64,000 bases of DNA from an uncultured Bacteroidota bacterium (GTDB taxonomy: Bacteria; Bacteroidota; Bacteroidia; B-17B0; Aurantibacillaceae): the NCBI GenBank assembly GCA_937873155.1, contig CALMVZ010000013.1:310001-374000 (forward strand), in the 5' to 3' direction. Under the pieces are notes generated by a model, which was not told where the DNA came from, searched no databases, and worked only from the letters and a program-made list of their open reading frames with translations. The position numbers were made by a program, and so were the translations under genes. Shown in pieces: positions 1 through 8,281 of the stretch (position 1 is the first letter of the stretch; every line of letters starts with the position of its first letter).

Positions 1-398
1 TACTTAACGTTTCTGCCGCTGGTGATATTAATGAACTTAACAAGATCAGCAGCTTGTTGTGCCGTGAACTTCCATTTATCAAAAGGCACCTGGAGGGTAG
101 GCTCCATACCGTTAGAACGGATAGCATCGATCATTTTAAGGAATTGGGTTTTAGTTGGCATTTCCCTGTCAGCACCAATACCGCCAAAACGGATGAAATG
201 CGGATTACTTGCTTTAATGTCCGGCCATAACTGGTGCAATTTACCGCCATAGTATGTTTTACCAATAGAATCCGGCATCCATGCATTCTGGCCGAAGAAA
301 TGCGGAGATATAGCCTGGGCATTTATAATTCCTGCTTTGAATAAAAAGCCTGCTGCGATGATCAAACTTAACTTTAATGATCTTATTATGTTTTTCAT
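1..398 (-). CDS. Secreted glycosidase-like protein, N-terminal part (runs off window)
   Basis: Only the first 132 codons are present; the gene continues past base 1. Residues 1-27 form a signal peptide ending in INAQ. The mature start contains HFFGQNAWMPD and then HFIRFGG, followed by a helix/strand pattern that resembles the first units of a TIM-barrel glycosidase such as arabinofuranosidase-like enzymes. That family suggestion rests on general pattern only and no catalytic residue lies in the visible part. The ATG at 398 is the only start in front of the signal peptide. The gene is divergent from the operon at 868. Whether it carries a T9SS C-terminal domain cannot be seen. Confidence 0.6.
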   Translation of the reverse strand, partial: MKNIIRSLKLSLIIAAGFLFKAGIINAQAISPHFFGQNAWMPDSIGKTYYGGKLHQLWPDIKASNPHFIRFGGIGADREMPTKTQFLKMIDAIRSNGMEPTLQVPFDKWKFTAQQAADLVKFINITSGRNVK

Positions 399-867
399 GT
401 TTTTGTCTTTTTAAATTAGTATTTACTCTTTTTAACTTTTACTGTCAGTAATCTTTGAGCCTTTCTTCAACCATTCCTGGCTATCTTTTTTGCCCGTTTG
501 GCTATTGACGATTACGTTTACGCATATACTTTTTTAAGGTTGTTGAATTAACAGAATCTTAACAGTTCCCACCAATGTTTTTCAGGCGTACAGCTATTTT
601 TTTCAGGCTTTCACCAATGAGAATCTCAAATCGGGAATGCTTCTTAAAGTGGTGTTAAAAAATGTAATTTATCTGAAACCTTTTTCACGAATGAAAAAGC
701 AAAGTTGTATTTATGCAAATTTCTGTAAGCATTTCTTTTTTCTGCTTCTGGCGAGGCAAAACAGAATTTGAACGAAAACAGAAATCGCTCACTTGCATCG
801 AAAGTATCTTTACCATTAACGTTTGAAAATATTCCCGTAACGTGAAACAAATTTTAAAAAATGTACT
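399..867. other. Intergenic region between divergent genes
   Basis: This 469-base gap separates two divergent genes. Apart from a candidate promoter at 769-812 in front of the DksA-like gene I see no RNA gene, repeat or convincing ORF. The short ORFs that cross it lack a recognisable family or start context. Confidence 0.6.
769..812 (+). promoter_or_regulatory. Candidate promoter of the DksA/CotH operon (AACGAA variant)
   Basis: AACGAAAA begins at 771 and the -7-like box TATCTTTA begins at 805, a distance of 34 nt. The distance equals that of the ACCGAA promoters further right, but the motif differs at its second base, so this is a weaker member. The predicted leader to the ATG at 868 is about 50 nt. 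Confidence 0.4.
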
Positions 868-1314
868 ATGGAAAACCGACAACTTAACTACAACAACAAA
901 GACAACTCCAGCCAAATGCCATTGATCCGAGAACAACATGTTGTGCGTTATTCGGATGCTGAATTGAATGAATTCAAAGAATTGATCACTGAAAAACTGA
1001 ACAGGTCAAAAAACGAATATGAATTGTTGAAAGAGATCCTTTCACATAAAAGTGATAATGGCATCAATGATACTTTACCTGCATTTAATCTTATAGAAGA
1101 TGCTTCTGATGCAACGGCAAAAGAAGATATGTCGAACCAGGCGATGCGTTTGTTGAAGTATATGGAACACTTGAAGAATGCATTAATAAGAATTCAAAAC
1201 AAAACTTACGGTATATGCAGCGTAACAGGTGTACTGATCTCAAAAGAAAGATTAAGAAGCGTGCCGCATTCAACATTAAGTATGGACGCTAAATTGGGGA
1301 TAAAAAATAAGTAA
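868..1314 (+). CDS. TraR/DksA-family regulator with degenerate zinc finger
   Basis: A 148-residue cytoplasmic protein with an N-terminal coiled-coil-like helix (about 28-112) and a C-terminal segment YGICSVTG (114-121) followed by ISKERL and VPHSTLS. This is the DksA/TraR C-terminal motif, a family that binds the RNA polymerase secondary channel and adjusts transcription in stress. Only one cysteine (C117) of the usual four zinc ligands remains, which I recall as common in Bacteroidota members, so zinc is probably not bound. The next gene (CotH) starts 18 bases after the stop, so the two may share a transcript. Confidence 0.8.
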   Translation: MENRQLNYNNKDNSSQMPLIREQHVVRYSDAELNEFKELITEKLNRSKNEYELLKEILSHKSDNGINDTLPAFNLIEDASDATAKEDMSNQAMRLLKYMEHLKNALIRIQNKTYGICSVTGVLISKERLRSVPHSTLSMDAKLGIKNK

Positions 1315-1332
1315 GCATTAATCCATTATTAA

Positions 1333-3381
1333 ATGAAAAAAATAATTACTCTTTCTTGTTTATTCTTTTTTCTTGTTACGAGGTCGCAGGTCTTTTCAGG
1401 AGCTTCAGGACCTATACTAAATAATGGACAAGTCACTTTTTTTCCAATAGTTGTTTCAGGAGTCACTCCGGCACAAATAGATAGTACTTTTGGTTTAGAG
1501 CAGGTATGTTTTAGTATTTCGCATGCAAACGTTGCAGAGCTGGATCTTTTTCTTGTATCACCGGCAGGTACATTCATTCAATTGAATTCAGGAAGCAGTT
1601 CACAGGGCGGTACTGATTTTTTGAATACATGTTTAGATAGTAAGCCGGGTACAAGTATCACCACCGGTGCAGCACCTTATACCGGAACTTTCAGGCCTAT
1701 AGGTTATTTAGGTCGCTTCAACAAGGGACAACCGGCGAACGGAACGTGGAATTTAATTGTATTCGATCAAAACACTTCAGTTAATTCAGGCGTATTGCTC
1801 TCTTGCAGTATACAATTTGGAACTGCACCATCAAAACCTGTTGTATTTAGATCTTCCAATCTCCCGATCGTTTTTGTTAATACATCCCAGGTTATTGGTG
1901 AAACAAAAATAATGGCGACGATGGGAATTGTTGATAATGGCGCAAATAGAAATTATGTAACTGACGGATGGAATGCATACAATGGTAAAGCCGAAATAAA
2001 TGTGAGAGGCAGCAGCAGCTCCGGTTTTGAAAAAAAGTCTTACACCTTCGAAACGCATGACGGAGCAAACAATAAGATAAAAGTACCAATCTTAGGAATG
2101 CCTAAAGAGGAAGACTGGATACTGAGTTCTTCGTATGCTGATAAAACACTTCTTAGAAATAATCTGACCTGTGAACTGTTCAGGGGAATGGGCCATTACG
2201 CACCACGTCATAGGAATGTAGAATTGGTAGTTAATGGCGAGTATTTCGGTGTGTATTCATTATTTGAAAAAATAAAAAGAGATTCAAACCGTGTGAATAT
2301 TCAGAAACTTGGCAAAAATGATAATGTTTTTCCGGATGTAACAGGAGGATATATTATCCAGATAGACAGGCCAAATGAACCGGGATGGTATTCCCAATTC
2401 CCGGGAAATTCGCCCGGAGGAATGAAATTCTTCTATCAATACATTTATCCTAAAGATACTTCGATCACTGCACAACAAAAAAACTATATACAAACTTACA
2501 TGAATGATTTTGAGTCGGTGATGAACTCCTCTTCGTATGCTGATCCAAATACAGGTTATCCGCAATACATTGATATGACTTCATTCATCGATTTTTTCAT
2601 TATCAATGAATTAAGTAAAAATGTGGATGCATCGAGGTTAAGTACATTCCTGTATAAACATAATATCGCTAATGGAGGAAAATTACATATTGGTCCGGTT
2701 TGGGATTATGATATTGCATGGCACAACTGTATTTGGGGCGATTCACCTAATAGCACAAATTGGGGATATTGGGCTTCATCAGATCTTTTTCCTGCACCAA
2801 CGTGGTGGATAAAATTCATGCAGGATCCGCAATTTGTGGCTCAGCTCGCTTGCCGTTGGAATTATTTACGGTCAAATGTTTTAAGTATCACCAACATTAA
2901 TAATATTATTGATGCTGAAGCAAATCTACTGGGTGAAGCGCAACAGCGGAATTTTACACAATGGCCTGTGTTAGGTGCTTTTATTTATTGTAATCCGCAG
3001 AACCAGGTTGGAGCAAATTACGCAACTGAGATCGCAGATCTTAAGAACTGGATCACTAACCGGATCACATGGATGGATGCAAATATCAATGCGCCTTGTG
3101 CGATTGGGATTGAGGAAAGCAATATTGTTAGTGAGTTGAGTATTTATCCTAACCCGATGCAATACAGTACCACATTCGATATGAAGCTGGAAAAAAAATC
3201 AGATGTTTCGTTGTGCATCACGGATGTGGTTGGAAAAGAAGTGGCGAGATTCATGAGCACCAACGTTAACCAGGGAAGTTCTAAAATAGTTTTTGAAAAG
3301 AACCAGATCCAGGCCGGTGTTTATTTATACCAGCTGGAAGTAAATAATGCAGTTAAAACAGGAAAGATAGTTATTCAATAA
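1333..3381 (+). CDS. Secreted P-domain/CotH kinase-family protein, T9SS type A cargo
   Basis: Residues 1-18 are a signal peptide. Residues 20-165 look like a proprotein-convertase P (Homo-B) domain (DLFLVSPAGT, GTWNLIVFD). Residues 175-580 form a CotH-type atypical kinase domain: KKSYTFET near 234, VNGEYFGVYSLFEK near 300, NVDASRLS near 430 and VWDYD at 456-460, the last two being likely catalytic and metal-binding aspartates by family analogy. The end (about 597-682, starting SIYPNP) is a type A T9SS sorting domain, so the protein should be exported to the cell surface. CotH proteins phosphorylate or otherwise modify surface proteins; the substrate here is unknown. It is followed 11 bases later by a small secreted protein. 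Confidence 0.85.
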   Translation: MKKIITLSCLFFFLVTRSQVFSGASGPILNNGQVTFFPIVVSGVTPAQIDSTFGLEQVCFSISHANVAELDLFLVSPAGTFIQLNSGSSSQGGTDFLNTCLDSKPGTSITTGAAPYTGTFRPIGYLGRFNKGQPANGTWNLIVFDQNTSVNSGVLLSCSIQFGTAPSKPVVFRSSNLPIVFVNTSQVIGETKIMATMGIVDNGANRNYVTDGWNAYNGKAEINVRGSSSSGFEKKSYTFETHDGANNKIKVPILGMPKEEDWILSSSYADKTLLRNNLTCELFRGMGHYAPRHRNVELVVNGEYFGVYSLFEKIKRDSNRVNIQKLGKNDNVFPDVTGGYIIQIDRPNEPGWYSQFPGNSPGGMKFFYQYIYPKDTSITAQQKNYIQTYMNDFESVMNSSSYADPNTGYPQYIDMTSFIDFFIINELSKNVDASRLSTFLYKHNIANGGKLHIGPVWDYDIAWHNCIWGDSPNSTNWGYWASSDLFPAPTWWIKFMQDPQFVAQLACRWNYLRSNVLSITNINNIIDAEANLLGEAQQRNFTQWPVLGAFIYCNPQNQVGANYATEIADLKNWITNRITWMDANINAPCAIGIEESNIVSELSIYPNPMQYSTTFDMKLEKKSDVSLCITDVVGKEVARFMSTNVNQGSSKIVFEKNQIQAGVYLYQLEVNNAVKTGKIVIQ

Positions 3382-3392
3382 TTAATAGAGTT

Positions 3393-3872
3393 ATGAAAAC
3401 AATTTGTAAAGTACTGATTCTCCTTTTGGTCTCAGCGAATATTTCTTTCGCGCAAAGCAAAAAGGAAGTGAAAAAGAACAATATTAAAACCGTTACTGTT
3501 ACCGATACTGAGAACGGGAAAACTTTAAAGAATAAAAGAACTGAGTTTGATAAGAACGGTGAAACTATTTGTGATGAAGATTATACTAAAGATGGCATCT
3601 TAAAGACGCGATGTAAATACAAGTATAATAAGGAGGGCGATGTAATAGAAGAAGAGCAGTATGATGAAAAAACCAAGCAAACCGAAAAGCATACTTATAA
3701 GTATAATTCGTTGGGAGAAAAAATTGAAGAGCATGTTTGGGATGCCTCGGGAAAAAAGCTGAGAATGCACTATTATACTTATAATACACGTGGTTTGAAG
3801 ATCGAAAAGAAGACCATGGATGGGGATGGCAAAGTTTTAGGAGTAAGAATGTATAGCTACACATTTAATTGA
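3393..3872 (+). CDS. Small secreted protein with YKYN-type repeats
   Basis: A 159-residue protein with a clean signal peptide (1-20, ending SFAQ). The mature part is highly charged and built of short repeating units of the kind YKYNxxGxxIEE, seen near residues 77, 101 and 127; they recall the YD/RHS-like or MORN-like strand repeats of secreted Bacteroidota proteins but are not a firm match. Its stop codon overlaps the start of the VTC gene by 4 bases (TTGA), so the two are probably translationally coupled. Function unknown; possibly a surface partner of the CotH protein upstream. Confidence 0.75.
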   Translation: MKTICKVLILLLVSANISFAQSKKEVKKNNIKTVTVTDTENGKTLKNKRTEFDKNGETICDEDYTKDGILKTRCKYKYNKEGDVIEEEQYDEKTKQTEKHTYKYNSLGEKIEEHVWDASGKKLRMHYYTYNTRGLKIEKKTMDGDGKVLGVRMYSYTFN

Positions 3873-4636
3873 GCGGAATAAGGGACATATTGAATGAGTT
3901 TGAACCCATCACTCTTGAAGAGATGGATGGTGTAAAACTAATGAGCAGGACGGATACTAAGTTCCTCTTCAATGAAGATCAGTTCACGCTCATGATGAAT
4001 ATTGCCAAGAATCAATACAGGATACTTGAAGTGAACGGGAAGCGTATCAGCCGTTATAAAACATTGTATTATGATACTGCGGGATTAAGTTTGTATGCAA
4101 AACATCAAAGCGGGAAATTGAACCGTTATAAAGTGAGGCACCGCACTTACGTTGAAACAGAAGCAGGATTCTTAGAAGTAAAATTCAAGAACAATAAAGG
4201 AAGGACGATAAAGAAAAGGATCGAAGAACAATGTCCGCAGGATCTGTGGGAAGGTGAAGGAAAAAATTTCCTGACAAAGATGCTTCCTTTTGGACCTGAA
4301 ACTTTGGTACCAACGATGTGGGTAAATTATAGCCGTTGTACATTGGTACATAATACTGTTCCGGAAAGAGTGACGATAGATCTGGACCTGGAGTTTGTAA
4401 AGAATGAAACAACAAAGAAAATGACAGGCCTCGTTGTTGCTGAAGTGAAACAGGATAAAAGGGCAGCTTCTTTCTTTCTCACAATGATGAAGAAATTCCG
4501 TATCCGAGAGGGAGGAATGAGTAAATATTGCTTGGGAATTGCGTTGACAGACCAAACAGTAAAAAAAAATAATTTCAAACAAAAATTAATTGCCTTAAAA
4601 CATATAATAGATTATGACACTCCTGCAAATAGTTGA
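3869..4636 (+). CDS. VTC-domain polyphosphate polymerase-like protein
   Basis: A 255-residue cytoplasmic protein with the VTC (triphosphate-tunnel) fold: SRTDTKF near 26-32, SRYKTLYYDT near 61, a basic strand YKVRHRTY near 87, FLEVKFK near 101, TIKKR near 113, and later WVNYSR, TIDLDLEF and VAEVK. These basic and acidic residues line the tunnel of VTC4-type enzymes, which make polyphosphate from ATP. The start is a TTG (3869-3871) that overlaps the upstream stop; the conserved N-terminus LEEMDGVKLMSRTDTKF lies 16 residues later, so an ATG start would truncate it. The DUF4956 gene overlaps its 3' end by 23 bases. Polymer identity is not proven by sequence. Confidence 0.85.
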   Translation: MSGIRDILNEFEPITLEEMDGVKLMSRTDTKFLFNEDQFTLMMNIAKNQYRILEVNGKRISRYKTLYYDTAGLSLYAKHQSGKLNRYKVRHRTYVETEAGFLEVKFKNNKGRTIKKRIEEQCPQDLWEGEGKNFLTKMLPFGPETLVPTMWVNYSRCTLVHNTVPERVTIDLDLEFVKNETTKKMTGLVVAEVKQDKRAASFFLTMMKKFRIREGGMSKYCLGIALTDQTVKKNNFKQKLIALKHIIDYDTPANS

Positions 4637-5255
4637 AGATGGTATGATGACTGATAATGTAGATGCCGTTATGAAAATGTCATCCAAGATCGGGTTCAGG
4701 TTATTAATTGACCTTGCTACAATATTCGTACTTGTGAGGTATATTTATTTTCCGATCTACCGTCACCGCGAATTCTTTTTCATGTTCGTGATCTTTAATC
4801 TCATTATTTTCCTGGTCTCATTTCTTTTGAATAAAGTAGACTTGTCAATGGGGGCAGCATTTGGTTTATTCGCCGTCTTTAGTATGTTACGGTACAGGAC
4901 TGATAACATATCTATAAAAGACATGACCTACCTTTTCTTAACTATCGCGATCGGATTGGTTTGCGCCGTTACAAAAATAAAAGGCGCTCCTGATAATTTC
5001 GAATATGTTTTTCTGATCGGTGTAAATGCCGTAATATTATTGATCACCTATGTCCTGGAAAGCAGGATGTTTTCGAAACGGGAGATGATCAAGACGATTG
5101 TTTATGAAAATATTGATCTGATACAATCTAATAAAAATGAGGATCTCTTAGCGGATATCCGATTACGTACCGGGATCAACGTTCACAGAGTGTCCGTTCA
5201 AAAAATAAATTTTTTAAAGGATTCAGCAGAGATAAAAATATATTACTATGATTAA
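4614..5255 (+). CDS. DUF4956 membrane protein
   Basis: A 213-residue inner-membrane protein with about four hydrophobic segments (near 28-46, 53-72, 103-121, 130-147) and a soluble C-terminal region of about 60 residues. The block AFGLFAVFSMLRYRTD (84-99) with IKDMTYLF is diagnostic of DUF4956. To my knowledge this family often sits next to VTC-domain genes, as here where the reading frames overlap. A role as membrane anchor or export channel for the product of the VTC enzyme is inference. The DUF2490 gene starts 8 bases before its end. Confidence 0.85.
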   Translation: MTLLQIVEDGMMTDNVDAVMKMSSKIGFRLLIDLATIFVLVRYIYFPIYRHREFFFMFVIFNLIIFLVSFLLNKVDLSMGAAFGLFAVFSMLRYRTDNISIKDMTYLFLTIAIGLVCAVTKIKGAPDNFEYVFLIGVNAVILLITYVLESRMFSKREMIKTIVYENIDLIQSNKNEDLLADIRLRTGINVHRVSVQKINFLKDSAEIKIYYYD

Positions 5256-5970
5256 ATTTTGGTTTAGGACAGGAGTCATAGTTTTACTTCTGTTCTCATA
5301 TTCTGTCACAAAGGCTCAAAAAGGTTATTATGATGATGCCCAGCTGTGGTATAACTTATCTCTTGAAAAAAAATTAGGGGAGAAGTTCGATATACATTTT
5401 AAGCACCAGGGCAGGCTAGTCAACGATTTCACTCAATACGGACAAGGTTATGCTAAGATCGGTGTTGGTTATAAGATCACAAAAAATATAAAAGTATTTG
5501 CTGATTACGTGAATACCCGGCGGAGAAGAAACTCAGATTATTATAAAACACGTCATCGTTTCAATTTGGCATTGATCTTTAAAAAAGAAATCGGGTATTG
5601 GACGTTCAGTTACAGGAATATGTTCCAGTGCACCTATAAAAGCCCATTCACCAGTGATGACGGGTATATTCCGTATATGTACGATCGTAATAAAGTCACT
5701 ATAAAGTATAAAGCAAATAAACGGTTTGAATTTTATGTGTCAGAAGAAGTACATATTCCATTGAACAATCCCGATGTAAAAGGGTTAACCCGTTCTCGTA
5801 CGGTAGGAGGGGTTTTTATAAAAACCAGGAAGAATCAAGGTATTGACTTGTATTACCTATATCAGATGCAGTTGCAGAACAACGACTGGTTTGATCAAGA
5901 TATCTCAACCAGGAATAATTTGCTAAAAAGGAAATTTGTAATTGGTATTGGTTATGAAATTGAATTTTAA
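5248..5970 (+). CDS. DUF2490-type outer-membrane protein
   Basis: A 240-residue exported protein (signal peptide to about residue 24, KAQKG). The mature part alternates aromatic beta-strands (DAQLWYNLSLEKK, FDIHFKHQGRLV, VFADYVNTRRRR, FEFYVSEEV) and ends with GIGYEIEF, the pattern of a small outer-membrane barrel of the DUF2490 family. It overlaps the DUF4956 gene by 8 bases and is therefore part of the same operon. Function is unknown; its position suggests an outer-membrane component of the VTC/DUF4956 module. Confidence 0.75.
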   Translation: MIKFWFRTGVIVLLLFSYSVTKAQKGYYDDAQLWYNLSLEKKLGEKFDIHFKHQGRLVNDFTQYGQGYAKIGVGYKITKNIKVFADYVNTRRRRNSDYYKTRHRFNLALIFKKEIGYWTFSYRNMFQCTYKSPFTSDDGYIPYMYDRNKVTIKYKANKRFEFYVSEEVHIPLNNPDVKGLTRSRTVGGVFIKTRKNQGIDLYYLYQMQLQNNDWFDQDISTRNNLLKRKFVIGIGYEIEF

Positions 5971-5982
5971 AATGTATAAAGA

Positions 5983-6327
5983 ATGGAAATTTTAAAAAGT
6001 ATTAAATGTGTTATTTGTGTAGGTCTGTTCTTATCAACAAACGTGTCGTTGGCTCAGAATAAACCTGTAAGATCAGAAATTGATTATAAAGTAAAAATTC
6101 CGACCGACAGTATATTTGAAGTTGAGTTTTCAACCGATAAGATGATCCATAGTCTTTTGGTCACTGTTTTTGATAGCCGGGGCTATATGGTATATATGGA
6201 TTGCCAATACAATTTTAGCGGGCCGTATAAAAAAAGTATCGCTTTACAGCACCCTGTCAGGAACGGGTATTACCTGAAAATTGCGAATGATGCACAGATC
6301 TTCGAAAAGAAATTAAGTACTGAATAA
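5983..6327 (+). CDS. Small secreted protein resembling a stand-alone T9SS C-terminal domain
   Basis: A 114-residue protein with a signal peptide (1-25, SLAQ). The mature 90 residues read like a lone beta-sandwich of the type A sorting-domain kind: LLVTVFDSRGYMVYMD, then NGYYLKIANDAQIFEKKL, which parallels the V.D..G..V...G.Y...I......KKL. pattern of T9SS C-terminal domains. It has no cargo domain, and lacks the usual YPNP box. It sits between the DUF2490 gene and the GH26-like gene (12 and 13 bases). Function unknown. Confidence 0.65.
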   Translation: MEILKSIKCVICVGLFLSTNVSLAQNKPVRSEIDYKVKIPTDSIFEVEFSTDKMIHSLLVTVFDSRGYMVYMDCQYNFSGPYKKSIALQHPVRNGYYLKIANDAQIFEKKLSTE

Positions 6328-6340
6328 AAATATTATCCCT

Positions 6341-8281
6341 ATGAAATTAACTGAATTCACAAAAAACGGAATTGCAGCGGCAATTCTTTTATCTGTAGCA
6401 ACAACCTCCCGTGCACAATTGAAATCGATGGTATATGATTTCGACGGTTTAGATGCAGGAGCAACCAGTCTGCCTGAAGGTGATTATTCTTACGGTGATC
6501 TCACGTATGAAGTAAGTCCGAATCCCATAACCGCAAATGATATGATCGGTGACCGTGTTTTGAGATTAAATGTAAATTGGAATGTGAATTACGGTAGTTT
6601 TGGAAGAGGGATCTCGCGCTATATTGAATTCGATCCGACAAAAGATGTTTTTAATTTCTTTTTTTACAATCCATCTTCAAACGGACAAAATGCTGTGTTT
6701 GATGTAATGCTTGGTGATGACGATAACCAAAGCGGTGCATTTGAAAGTGCAAATGATGATGTTTGGATAAAAAGTATGTCAATACCGGGATCAGGCGGAT
6801 GGCAATTGTATTCGATACCGCTGAATTCGTTTACAGACTACAATACAGGTGGGAATGGAACTTTTGATATGACTTTCACGGGTGATAAGGGAAAACTTTG
6901 TCATGTTGAATTTCGTTTTTCAAAGGGAGGAGGAGGAACAAACACTCCTGCTTTTTATCTTGACATGATTGCTTTTTCAGATGGTGCTTTACCAAGAGGT
7001 GCAACAGATTTTGATCTTCCATACAAAGATCCTTCAGATCATTGTTTATTAGGTGCATTCATGCAGGAAAGTCTTGGAAATAATCATTTGATCCCGGCTC
7101 ATTTTGAAAGTATGTTTCCGGCTACCCCTGCAAAAAAGATCAGGTATGTGAATTTTTTTCAGCATTGGGCAACTGATGGTTCTACAACTCCGCACGTAAT
7201 GCCCGGACCGGAAATACAAACGCTGATCAATAACGGATATGTACCTATCATTACATGGGAACCGATGTTCTGGGGATATGACCGATTGGATCCTGTTCAA
7301 CCGCGCTTAGTTAATATCAATAGCGGCACTTATGATGGCTTCATTGATAATTATGCAGACAAAATAAAATTACTTTCTGATACTGTGATCATAAGATTCA
7401 TGCACGAGTTTGAAGGAGATTGGTATCCATGGGCTCTTTCGCAGAATGGCGGCGATCCTTCGGCTTACATTACCGCCTTTCAGAGAGTAGTGAATAGATT
7501 CAAAGCAAAAGGTGTAACAAATGTACAATGGATGTGGTGTTTAAATTCAGACTATGCGCCTGTAAAAGCTTATAATTTTGTAGTGACCGCATATCCTGGA
7601 GATGCCTTTGTAGATATTGTTGGTACCGATATTTATAATAACCATTACCCAATGAGTTTACCATGGTGGAAATCTTTTCGCTGGCAAACCACCGAAAGTT
7701 ATTATTATCTCAGTAAGTATTTTGCGCATAAGCCATTATACATTTGTGAGGTGGGCTGCCGTGAGCGTGCAAGTTCTGAAAATGCAGGATCGCAGGGAAA
7801 AGGGGATTGGTATGCTGTAATGGATAAAGAATTACAATCTAATTTTCATAAAGCACGCGCTTTAATTTTCTTTAATAGTTTCCATGAACAGAACTGGTTC
7901 ATCGATTCTTCGCCAGGCGCATTACAATCACTTACCAATAATATTTGGAACGACGATTATTATTTTAAGGGAAATGCGGTTGGTATTGAAGAGCGTCATG
8001 CTTATGGCGAAGGACTTTATATTTACCCGAATCCTTCAAGCGGGCTCGTTAACATCAGTTATACTTCTAATACCATAAAGCAAAATTTCACAATTGATAT
8101 TACGAACGAAGCCGGAGTCAGGGTTTATTCCGAAAGAATAAGAAGCGTTTCAAATGCATTTACAAAACAAATAGATCTCAGTAACTTTCAAAAGGGCGTT
8201 TACCATGTTAGATTAGAAGCCAGTTTGCTGAATAGTTCAGATGTGAACATTGCAGAGGTTGTGAAATTGATCCTTCAGTGA
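6341..8281 (+). CDS. Secreted GH26-like glycoside hydrolase, T9SS type A cargo
   Basis: A 646-residue protein: signal peptide (1-26), an N-terminal beta-sandwich carbohydrate-binding-like domain (about 28-215), a TIM-barrel GH26-like domain (about 235-550), and a type A T9SS sorting domain (about 565-646, starting IYPNPSSG). The GH26 acid/base appears as E356 in MHEFEGDWYPW and the nucleophile as E470 in YICEVG. GH26 enzymes cleave beta-mannan and related beta-glycans; the true substrate here is unknown. It is the last gene of the rightward operon and its stop touches the stop of a convergent GH26-like paralogue. Confidence 0.85.
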   Translation: MKLTEFTKNGIAAAILLSVATTSRAQLKSMVYDFDGLDAGATSLPEGDYSYGDLTYEVSPNPITANDMIGDRVLRLNVNWNVNYGSFGRGISRYIEFDPTKDVFNFFFYNPSSNGQNAVFDVMLGDDDNQSGAFESANDDVWIKSMSIPGSGGWQLYSIPLNSFTDYNTGGNGTFDMTFTGDKGKLCHVEFRFSKGGGGTNTPAFYLDMIAFSDGALPRGATDFDLPYKDPSDHCLLGAFMQESLGNNHLIPAHFESMFPATPAKKIRYVNFFQHWATDGSTTPHVMPGPEIQTLINNGYVPIITWEPMFWGYDRLDPVQPRLVNINSGTYDGFIDNYADKIKLLSDTVIIRFMHEFEGDWYPWALSQNGGDPSAYITAFQRVVNRFKAKGVTNVQWMWCLNSDYAPVKAYNFVVTAYPGDAFVDIVGTDIYNNHYPMSLPWWKSFRWQTTESYYYLSKYFAHKPLYICEVGCRERASSENAGSQGKGDWYAVMDKELQSNFHKARALIFFNSFHEQNWFIDSSPGALQSLTNNIWNDDYYFKGNAVGIEERHAYGEGLYIYPNPSSGLVNISYTSNTIKQNFTIDITNEAGVRVYSERIRSVSNAFTKQIDLSNFQKGVYHVRLEASLLNSSDVNIAEVVKLILQ

